A stretch of 11,149 nucleotides of DNA, from contig CADCPL010000237.1 in assembly GCA_902803305.1 (NCBI GenBank), positions 1 to 11,149 on the forward strand. The letters run 5' to 3'. Below the pieces are notes generated by a model. That model was given only the letters and a program-made list of their open reading frames with translations. It had not been told where the DNA came from and searched no databases. Positions 1 to 6,261 of the stretch are shown in pieces. Positions within the stretch are counted from its first letter, which is position 1. The number at the start of each line of letters is the position of its first letter. Source of the stretch: an uncultured Lachnospiraceae bacterium (lineage in GTDB: Bacteria > Bacillota > Clostridia > Lachnospirales > Lachnospiraceae). Both the position numbers and the translations under genes were made by a program.

Positions 1-1559
1 GCAGATCTTGCCAGCATGTCAAGTTCGTCAGCGATCCTTTGAGAATCAGGAAGTTTTGACAGCCCTTTATACATCCACTTGTAATAAGGTGCATACTGCC
101 GCGCGAGAAGATACATCATCTGCATCGTCTGCCTGATGAACTCAGCTCTGCAAAGAGATGCGGTAACAAGATCCCCTCGTTGGAGCATTCTCGGATAATT
201 ATACTGACCGGTCTGAGACATAAGGGATGCACATTTTGCGATCTTACGCCTCCATACGCTGTCCGGATAGTATTTTAGAAGCTCATCTCTTACGGCAGAA
301 AAGACACCGGGACCGTCTTCAAACACTTCGCCGTTCACGGCGTGAGCAAATCTGTCATCTTCCGTCTGAAGCCATGTCAGTTCATCATCGGGGACTCCCT
401 TAAAGCCCAGCAGGTTCTCATAAAACTTATCTATCCTGAAAACCCCAACACGTTTTCCCGCATTGTTCGTTGACAAACGTGTATATCCCATGAACTCTTT
501 GGGGAGCCTGTCATATTCTTTTTGAAGTTTCTTTCCGATCTTTTTGTAATCCTTTTTTGTGAGCCATATACAAAATCCCGGTCCGAAATCATGGTCGGTA
601 CTGAAACAATCATCAAAGCCGAAGCATTCGCTGCCCTGACCGACCAGGCCCGCAGCGATCCTGTCCTCATACTCCGGGAACTTTTCATGTATCATTGGTT
701 TGCCGTACTGCTCGTAGAACATACGTGAAAGCGCAAGGCCGGGCAGTCCTGAGGCTGACTCCTGTTTTGACATCTGCTGCAGAGCGGCTTCCATGTTCTG
801 TTTTGTGATCTCATAGGCTTTGCTGCGACCGACGCTCCTTTCGATCTTATCAAGAGCTTTTTGGTAGTACTGCGCCGCGCCGGAGTAATCTTTTTTATGG
901 TATCTGATCTCAGCCATGGCCGAGAGCGCTGCCGAATAGTGGTAATCGGGCTCATCATCCTGTTCGAATAACTCAAAAGCTTTTTCAAGATCAAGCTGAG
1001 CCTCATCAAATCGATCCAGTTTGATCAGAGTAGCAGCCAGATTGGTGTATGTGCTTGCCTGTTCGATCCGGCATTCTTCGTGAGCAAGAGAGATCCCGAG
1101 CGCGCGCTCGAGACAGTCTGCGGCACTTTCATAGTCGCCCATTTCCTGGAACAGAAGGCTCATGTTGTTAAGGAGCGACGCATACAGCATCGAGTCAGGG
1201 GAGATGTTTGCGTCATAGTATGATTTTACCTGCTGGTAAAGTGCATTTGATTCCCTGAGCATACCGCAGGCTCTGTAAGCGTTTGCGATATTAAGGAGCG
1301 ATGTGGCATGTGCCATGGAGCCTTTGAGGCTGCTTCCGTCAAGAATGGCAAGGAGTTTCCCCGCAAAAGGGACAAGCTTTTCAAACTCTCCGGTCTCACG
1401 ATAGTGTCCGATGAGTTCATTAAGAATCTGGATCATGGCGTTTTCATCTTCAAGCTTTGTTGCCTCGCCGAGCTTATCGAGCATGTACTCTTCAACTTCT
1501 TCGATCCTGTGCTCGTTATACATTTTGTCTATTTCGGCAAAGATCTCATCTGTGTTCAT
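1..1559 (-). CDS. TPR protein with C-terminal DUF4037 nucleotidyltransferase-like domain (partial, runs off left edge)
   Basis: The frame is open from an ATG at 1559 to the window edge (519 complete codons, no stop reached), so the C-terminus is missing. An AAGGAGA ribosome binding site lies just upstream of the ATG. Residues about 80-240 form at least four TPR-like helical pairs, for example around 85-115, 125-157, 168-198 and 207-237, with the usual Ala/Gly/Tyr spacing and a '...AAQYYQKAL' type second helix. From about residue 265 the protein matches my memory of DUF4037: FYEQYGKPMI, then GQGSECFGFDD with G309-S310, then DHDFGPG with D322 and D324. GS followed by DxD is the signature of the nucleotidyltransferase-fold superfamily, so the domain may bind or transfer a nucleotide; no substrate is known to me. 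It is probably soluble, since no signal peptide or membrane segment is visible. It follows the S66 peptidase gene by 34 bases and should share its promoter. The TPR and DUF4037 calls are fairly firm; the function is unknown. Confidence 0.85.
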   Translation of the reverse strand, partial: MNTDEIFAEIDKMYNEHRIEEVEEYMLDKLGEATKLEDENAMIQILNELIGHYRETGEFEKLVPFAGKLLAILDGSSLKGSMAHATSLLNIANAYRACGMLRESNALYQQVKSYYDANISPDSMLYASLLNNMSLLFQEMGDYESAADCLERALGISLAHEECRIEQASTYTNLAATLIKLDRFDEAQLDLEKAFELFEQDDEPDYHYSAALSAMAEIRYHKKDYSGAAQYYQKALDKIERSVGRSKAYEITKQNMEAALQQMSKQESASGLPGLALSRMFYEQYGKPMIHEKFPEYEDRIAAGLVGQGSECFGFDDCFSTDHDFGPGFCIWLTKKDYKKIGKKLQKEYDRLPKEFMGYTRLSTNNAGKRVGVFRIDKFYENLLGFKGVPDDELTWLQTEDDRFAHAVNGEVFEDGPGVFSAVRDELLKYYPDSVWRRKIAKCASLMSQTGQYNYPRMLQRGDLVTASLCRAEFIRQTMQMMYLLARQYAPYYKWMYKGLSKLPDSQRIADELDMLARS

Positions 1560-1593
1560 CGCATTCTCCTTTTGACTTTATCGTTTATATGAT

Positions 1594-2601
1594 CTATGAA
1601 AGAGTGTACTCCATTTTAAACGTGTTATCGGCTGCTTCCACGTTTGCAAGTGCGCCCGAGATTATCGGCATCTGCGGGAACTGATGGCCGATATCAAGGT
1701 CCATGATGATCGGTACATCGTATTTACCGAGTACGGCAAGTGCGGCATTGTAGTGGTCAAGATCCCCGAAGGTATCGTCAAACTTAAGAGGTCGTCCGAT
1801 CAGAAAACCGGAAACGTTTTTAAACCACCCTGCATTTTCCATCTGCCACAGTGCGCGTCTTATCGACATGACACTAAGATCGCAGCTCTCGAGGAACCAT
1901 ATGATGCCGTCGCCACCGTATCTGTCCGCAAATCCGGCGGTGCGGTCAAATTTCGTTCCGACAAGATTTATGAGGCAGTCCATACAGCCGCCGATCAGAC
2001 GTCCCGAAAATTTGAGGCTGTCTGTTTCCTTTTCTCCCTTATACAGGAACTGTCTGTATCCGCAAATGTCACAGTAGTCGCCCTGATCCTTATACCATTT
2101 ATCATAATTGGAAACGGAAAGCTTGCTGCCGCACAGCACATCAAATGCGTCGTCAACGCAGGTGTGGTGTACTTTTGCAAATTTGGATGCGCAGACGGAG
2201 TATATCGAAGCCCTGTCGCACAGAGTGTTTAAAAGAAAAGTCAGATTCGTGTTGTCGGAGTATCCCATGAACCACTTGGGAGCGGATGAAGTGATCCTGT
2301 CAAAATCAACGTAGGGCAGTATCTCGCACATGAGCTCGCCCCCGCCGCACGATATGATCACGTCACTTTTATCCTGCGTAAAAAATTCCATTACCTCTGC
2401 AGCGCATTTTTCCGGCGTGTTGCTGATACCGACGCCTTCATCTTTGTAGCAGTTCGGTCCGAGGACTGTTGTATAGCCTTTGTTTTTGAATTCTTCAAGA
2501 GCACTGTCAAAATCTGACAGATAGGGCTCCGTCGCACAGCCGAAGCTTGGAGCGATAAAGCCGATCCTTCCGCTGGGTGAGAGAAATCCGGGATAGTTCA
2601 T
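1594..2601 (-). CDS. S66 family serine peptidase (LD-carboxypeptidase / MccF-like)
   Basis: This 335-residue protein has the normal length for peptidase family S66. Known members are cytoplasmic: LD-carboxypeptidases remove the terminal D-Ala from recycled murein tetrapeptides, while MccF-type members cleave aminoacyl-nucleotide antibiotics such as processed microcin C. The N-terminal IGFIAPSFG strand-loop is typical. The triad is visible in order: nucleophile S115 in MGYSDNTN, E238 in WFLESCD, and H306 in IGHQFPQMP. IISCGGGE near residue 82 fits the conserved glycine-rich turn. No signal peptide is present. The ATG at 2601 has an AAAGGAGA site at 2608-2615 with 6-base spacing, which supports this start. 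It is the first gene of a minus-strand pair with the TPR-DUF4037 gene and is transcribed from the divergent control region. The family call is confident. The sequence alone does not separate the LD-carboxypeptidase role from the MccF-like role. Confidence 0.93.
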   Translation of the reverse strand: MNYPGFLSPSGRIGFIAPSFGCATEPYLSDFDSALEEFKNKGYTTVLGPNCYKDEGVGISNTPEKCAAEVMEFFTQDKSDVIISCGGGELMCEILPYVDFDRITSSAPKWFMGYSDNTNLTFLLNTLCDRASIYSVCASKFAKVHHTCVDDAFDVLCGSKLSVSNYDKWYKDQGDYCDICGYRQFLYKGEKETDSLKFSGRLIGGCMDCLINLVGTKFDRTAGFADRYGGDGIIWFLESCDLSVMSIRRALWQMENAGWFKNVSGFLIGRPLKFDDTFGDLDHYNAALAVLGKYDVPIIMDLDIGHQFPQMPIISGALANVEAADNTFKMEYTLS

Positions 2602-2624
2602 TGGTTATCTCCTTTGCTTTCTTA

Positions 2625-2633
2625 TGATATAAT
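2625..2633 (+). promoter_or_regulatory. Putative extended -10 promoter for the DUF853-licD operon
   Basis: The sequence TGATATAAT gives a perfect TATAAT -10 box (2628-2633) preceded by the TGn extension (2625-2627), a combination that can work with little or no -35 element. No good -35 is visible at 16-18 bases; a weak TTGGTT at 2601-2606 is 21 bases away. A start near 2640 would give a leader of about 65 bases, ending in an AGGAGG ribosome binding site (2691-2696) nine bases before the ATG at 2706. Confidence 0.55.
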
Positions 2634-2657
2634 AAACGAAAATGTGTCGGTAGTAAA
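2629..2657 (-). promoter_or_regulatory. Putative sigma-A promoter for the S66 / TPR-DUF4037 unit
   Basis: Read on the minus strand, a TTTACT -35-like hexamer (2652-2657) is followed after exactly 17 bases by a TATTAT -10-like hexamer (2629-2634). Transcription would start near 2622 and leave a leader of about 20 bases that just holds the ribosome binding site at 2608-2615. This is a match by eye to sigma-70/sigma-A consensus, and both hexamers are imperfect. The -10 overlaps the -10 of the opposing promoter. Confidence 0.5.
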
Positions 2658-2705
2658 TCACATATAAGTTAAGGATAAGGATGTTTAAAGAGGAGGATTT
2701 CGTCA

Positions 2706-4301
2706 ATGTATATCGATAACAGTATCTGGATCGGAAATGCAGGGGATAAGAGAGTTTCCATTTTACCGAAGATGGCAAACAGGCACGGCCTTATCGCGGG
2801 AGCCACCGGAACGGGAAAAACAGTCACTCTGAAAGTACTCGCTGAGTCTTTTTCCGATGCGGGTGTACCGGTCTTTCTTGTTGACGTAAAGGGAGATCTT
2901 TCCGGTATGTGCAGCCCCGGGAAAGATTCGGACGATATGCAGGAGAGGATACAAAGATTCGGACTTTCGGATACGGGATTTTCGTATAAGGATTATCCGA
3001 CAGCCTTTTGGGATATATACGGGGAGGCCGGAATACCGCTTCGTACGACGGTTTCGGAGATGGGGCCCATACTTCTTGCAAAGCTTATGGATCTTAACGA
3101 TACACAGGCGGATATACTGACATGCCTGTTCAAGATGGCTGATGATGAGCAGCTTCTTCTTGTCGATATCAAGGACCTTAAGGCAATGCTCCAGTATGCA
3201 AGTGATAACGCAGCAGAGATCTCCAAGAAATACGGCAATGTCACCAAGGCAAGTGTTGCTGCGATCATAAGAGGAGTTGTGGCGCTTGAGGCATCGGGAG
3301 GTGACAGGTTCTTTACGGAACCCGGATTCAAGATCACGGATTTCCTTCGGACCGAACTTGATGGAAGAGGCATAATAAACATTCTCGACGGAGGAAAGCT
3401 GTCATCGGATCCGAAGCTGTACACCGCATTTTTACTGTATCTGCTGTCGGAACTGTTTGAGACGCTTCCGGAAGTTGGAGACATGGATAAGCCCAGGCTC
3501 GTGTTCTTCTTTGATGAAGCACATCTTCTTTTTGATGATATATCAAAAGCCCTTCGGCAGAAAATAGAACAGATCGTCAAGCTCATCAGGAGTAAGGGCG
3601 TGGGAATATATTTCTGTACACAGAATCCGAGAGATATCCCTGACGAGGTTCTGGCACAGCTTGGTAACAAGGTGCAGCATGCGCTCCATGCATACACTCC
3701 GTCAGAGGAGCGCGCCGTAAAGACGGCTGCGGATTCGTTCAGGACCAATCCCGAATTTGACACCAAGACGGCCATCATGGAGCTCGGAGTCGGTGAGGCG
3801 CTCGTATCGGTTCTCGACGAAGAGGGCGTTCCCACCATCGTTGAAAGATGTAAGATCCTTCCGCCAAGGTCTCTGATGGGACCTGTTTCCGATGATGAAA
3901 AGAGCAGGGTATTTAAGGCCAACAACCTTTATCTGACATACAAGGATCCGATCGAGACCGACAGTGCATATGAATTCCTGGAAAGGCTCAGAAGCAAGCA
4001 GGAGCTTGAAAAACAGGAAGAGCAGGAGGCGGCTCTGGCTCAGAAGGAGGCGGACAAGAAGGCAGCCGAGGATGCAAAGGCGGCCGCGAAGGCAGAAGCA
4101 GATGCTGCAAAAGAGGAAGCGGCACGCAAGAGGAAGATGAAGAGTGCCGCAGGATCCGTTGCAAGCTCCGCTGCAGGTACTATAGGACGTGAACTCGGCA
4201 AGTCGGTAGGAGGAAAAGTAGGAGGCAAGTTCGGCAAGACTCTCGGAGGGAACCTGGCTGCACAGCTTGGCAGAAGCATAATGGGTACGTTTTTCAAATG
4301 A
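2706..4301 (+). CDS. DUF853 / HerA-like P-loop ATPase (YjgR family)
   Basis: This 531-residue protein matches the DUF853 family (E. coli YjgR), P-loop ATPases related to the HerA/FtsK group whose cellular role is not settled. Walker A is GATGTGKT at residues 32-39. A conserved FLVDVKGDLSG follows at about 57-67. Walker B is LVFFFDEAH at about 265-273, with a polar sensor Q306 in FCTQNPRDIP and the typical GNKVQHALHAYTP stretch at 320-332. Residues about 424-478 are rich in Lys, Glu and Ala and should form a long helix or coiled coil. The tail (about 480-531) is a Gly/Ser-rich segment ending in LGRSIMGTFFK, like other family members. AGGAGG at 2691-2696 supports the start. It is the first gene of the right arm, and its stop overlaps the next start by four bases. 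The family call is firm; DNA or protein translocation is only inferred from HerA relatives. No NurA-like nuclease or other HerA defence partner is next to it. Confidence 0.93.
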   Translation: MYIDNSIWIGNAGDKRVSILPKMANRHGLIAGATGTGKTVTLKVLAESFSDAGVPVFLVDVKGDLSGMCSPGKDSDDMQERIQRFGLSDTGFSYKDYPTAFWDIYGEAGIPLRTTVSEMGPILLAKLMDLNDTQADILTCLFKMADDEQLLLVDIKDLKAMLQYASDNAAEISKKYGNVTKASVAAIIRGVVALEASGGDRFFTEPGFKITDFLRTELDGRGIINILDGGKLSSDPKLYTAFLLYLLSELFETLPEVGDMDKPRLVFFFDEAHLLFDDISKALRQKIEQIVKLIRSKGVGIYFCTQNPRDIPDEVLAQLGNKVQHALHAYTPSEERAVKTAADSFRTNPEFDTKTAIMELGVGEALVSVLDEEGVPTIVERCKILPPRSLMGPVSDDEKSRVFKANNLYLTYKDPIETDSAYEFLERLRSKQELEKQEEQEAALAQKEADKKAAEDAKAAAKAEADAAKEEAARKRKMKSAAGSVASSAAGTIGRELGKSVGGKVGGKFGKTLGGNLAAQLGRSIMGTFFK

Positions 4302-6181
4302 TATTTCCTCATTCATTTTACGAGGACGAGATCAGATGCGATTTTTTGGTCCCGTCAATGATGAAGCGGACTTGGGCAGCACAGATGGAGATACTTGCTG
4401 ACCTTGACAGCGCATGCGCCCAAAACGGCATGCAGTATTTTGCCGAGTGGGGGACACTTCTCGGAACCGTGCGTCACTGCGGATTTATTCCATGGGATGA
4501 TGACATGGATATCTGCATGAAGAGAAAGGACTACAACGCCTTTACCCGTAACGTGTCCGCGTATCTTCCGGAAAACTACTCAATAGTCAATTACAGATCG
4601 AACCGTGATTTTAAGCAGATGCTTAGCCGTATCGTGTCGTCTGATCATTATCGGTTTGACACTGAGTACATGCACAAGTACTCGGGACTTCCGTTTGCCA
4701 TGGGACTTGATATCTTCCCGCTTGATTTTGTCTCGGATGATGAAGAGTATGAAAGAGATCGCGAAGAGCGGGCAACTCTTGTATTCGGCGTTGTGAACGA
4801 TATGGCAAAGTATGATCTTGCCGTAGCGGAAGTAGAAAAAGATCTTGTAGAGATAGAGAAGGAGTGCCGCACAAAGATCGACAGAAGCAGTGACGTGCTG
4901 ACACAGCTTCGCGAGCTTCTTGAGAAGATATTTGCGGAGGTTGATGAAAAGGATGCAAAGTATATAACGCTCTATCCGCTGTGGATGGGTGCGCATACAT
5001 ACAGATTTCCGGTGGAGTATTACAGCAACAGCATCAGGATGAAGTTTGAAAATACAACAATTCCGGTGCCCGTATGCTATGATGCCGTACTCAGACTTAA
5101 ATACGGAAGTTCCTATATGACTCCGATAAGGAGCGGCGGGGCTCACGAGTATCCGTACTATGAAAAGCATGTGCAGGTCCTGAAAGACCACTTCGGGTTT
5201 GAATGGCCGGCATACAAGTTCAGCGAAAGAGATCTTGTAAGGCCTGAAAAAAAAGATGATCCTAAAGAAGGCGCGACCTGTCTGTTCATCACATATGATG
5301 CCAAAGCATTTGAGGGTATGCGTTCTCTTGCCGGATCATATATTGACAGAGGATATAAGGTCCGGATACTTCCCGTAACGAAATATGATATAGCGCCTGA
5401 TATGACGGGCATCACTCCGGCATCCGATACCGTGCCTGACGAGTACTATCTGGAGGGATTATCCGTAGCAGAGGTTACACACGATCCCGACGAGATCCGC
5501 AGACATCCGGATGTGATCGTTACCAATTATCCGTATGACGAGTACAACCTGATAACCGCAGTGGATAAGGCTTTTTATTCAAGATCGCTGCGTACGTGCA
5601 CCGACAGGCTCATATACGTTCCGGCATTTGAGGCAAGGTGCCAGAAGGCGGATGATGAGAGGGCAAGAAAACTAATGCCTCAGTACGTCTGCACACCGCT
5701 TGTTATGCTGTGTGATAAGCTGATACTTCACAGCAATGAGATGAAAGAGCGGTATGTTGAATGCCTGTGCAGCTTCTCGGGCGAAGGATATCGCAGCGTA
5801 TGGGAAGATAAGATATCCGTAATTGAAGATGCGAAGGAAGAAAAGAAGACCGCCGGAAAGAAAACGATCATGTTCTATGTGGGACTTGCTTCACTTGCAC
5901 AGTATGGCAACAGAACTATAGAGAAGATAAACAGCGTATTTTCTGTATTTGAAGATAATAAAGAAAAAGTGGAAGTAAAGTATGTTACGGCGGATCATCT
6001 TGAGGATGATCTTCGGACGTTGTATCCGCAGCTTTATGAGCAGTACAGATCATGCGGACTACGCTCGGATGATACGCCGGACATTTCGGAAATAGATGCA
6101 TATTACGGAGAACCGTCGCATTTCGCCACGGACATGCTGTCAGCCGGAAAGCCGGTCATGATCATGAACGTGGAGTGCTAA
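4298..6181 (+). CDS. LicD-family phosphotransferase fused to a CDP-glycerol glycerophosphotransferase-like domain
   Basis: This is a 627-residue two-domain protein. LicD enzymes attach phosphocholine or related phospho-groups from nucleotide-activated donors to teichoic acids, capsules or glycans at the cytoplasmic face. The N-terminal LicD domain (about 20-300) has WGTLLGTVRH at 51-60 and the acidic metal-binding motif IPWDDDMDI at 64-72. The preceding FLVPSMMKRTWAAQ (about 16-29) is, from memory, typical of long clostridial LicD proteins, so the 4298 start is favoured over M21. Residues about 325-627 resemble the GT-B domain of CDP-glycerol glycerophosphotransferase-like proteins: YPYDEYNLIT, AFYSRSL, DRLIYVPAFE, then DAYYGE and AGKPVMIMNVE at the end. 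The usual WRPHP-type motif seems replaced by a sequence around residues 563-568 (VTADHL). There is no signal peptide or membrane segment. The ATGA overlap with the DUF853 gene and the lack of a strong ribosome binding site suggest translational coupling. The LicD call is firm; the second domain is called from remembered family patterns. Confidence 0.9.
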   Translation: MIFPHSFYEDEIRCDFLVPSMMKRTWAAQMEILADLDSACAQNGMQYFAEWGTLLGTVRHCGFIPWDDDMDICMKRKDYNAFTRNVSAYLPENYSIVNYRSNRDFKQMLSRIVSSDHYRFDTEYMHKYSGLPFAMGLDIFPLDFVSDDEEYERDREERATLVFGVVNDMAKYDLAVAEVEKDLVEIEKECRTKIDRSSDVLTQLRELLEKIFAEVDEKDAKYITLYPLWMGAHTYRFPVEYYSNSIRMKFENTTIPVPVCYDAVLRLKYGSSYMTPIRSGGAHEYPYYEKHVQVLKDHFGFEWPAYKFSERDLVRPEKKDDPKEGATCLFITYDAKAFEGMRSLAGSYIDRGYKVRILPVTKYDIAPDMTGITPASDTVPDEYYLEGLSVAEVTHDPDEIRRHPDVIVTNYPYDEYNLITAVDKAFYSRSLRTCTDRLIYVPAFEARCQKADDERARKLMPQYVCTPLVMLCDKLILHSNEMKERYVECLCSFSGEGYRSVWEDKISVIEDAKEEKKTAGKKTIMFYVGLASLAQYGNRTIEKINSVFSVFEDNKEKVEVKYVTADHLEDDLRTLYPQLYEQYRSCGLRSDDTPDISEIDAYYGEPSHFATDMLSAGKPVMIMNVEC

Positions 6182-6199
6182 TGGTGGTGTAAAACAGGC

Positions 6200-6233
6200 C
6201 ACGACTTCCACGAAGTGGAATTATAATGTCGTG
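6200..6233 (+). other. Nested inverted repeat (hairpin) in the licD-clostripain gap
   Basis: This is the only notable structure in the 80-base gap 6182-6261. Outer arms CACGAC (6200-6205) and GTCGTG (6228-6233) enclose a perfect inner hairpin, TTCCAC-GAA-GTGGAA (6206-6220), contiguous with the outer stem on its 5' side. Seven bases, TTATAAT, form a bulge on the 3' side and contain a TATAAT -10-like hexamer (6222-6227). No T-run follows, so it is not a standard intrinsic terminator, and no -35 fits the TATAAT. It could be an operator, an mRNA processing or stability stem, or a weak attenuator. The structure is certain as sequence; its function is unknown. Confidence 0.6.
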
Positions 6234-6261
6234 ACTCTTAATGATATGAGAGGAAGGAAAA

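Noticed and set aside
1684..2232. A 182-codon plus-strand open frame opposite the S66 gene
   Set aside because: It lies wholly antisense to a gene with an intact catalytic triad, has no ribosome binding site and no recognisable domain. It is a by-product of the codon usage of the real gene.
2993..3925. A 310-codon minus-strand open frame opposite the DUF853 gene
   Set aside because: Its Ser-rich, low-complexity translation mirrors the codons of the ATPase on the other strand. It has no family match and no ribosome site, and the plus-strand frame carries Walker A and B motifs.
4150..4290. DNA tandem repeat at the DUF853 3' end
   Set aside because: The repetition is a Gly/Lys protein pattern (VGGKVGGKFGK) with varied codons rather than a true nucleotide repeat, and it is normal for the family's tail.
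2706..4301. HerA-type anti-phage defence system
   Set aside because: Known HerA defence systems pair the ATPase with a nuclease, Sir2 or DUF4297 protein. The neighbours here are LicD and, divergently, an S66 peptidase, and the protein fits the YjgR/DUF853 branch rather than defence HerA.
4580..5191. A 203-codon minus-strand open frame opposite licD
   Set aside because: It is an antisense shadow of the LicD domain, whose conserved motifs are on the plus strand. It has no promoter or ribosome site.
6222..6227. TATAAT as a promoter for the clostripain gene
   Set aside because: No TTGACA-like hexamer sits 16-18 bases upstream and there is no TGn extension. It may be weak or inactive, so no promoter is claimed.
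6200..6233. Intrinsic terminator after licD
   Set aside because: The stem lacks a following run of T, and the 3' side is bulged by seven bases. It is reported instead as a hairpin of unknown role.
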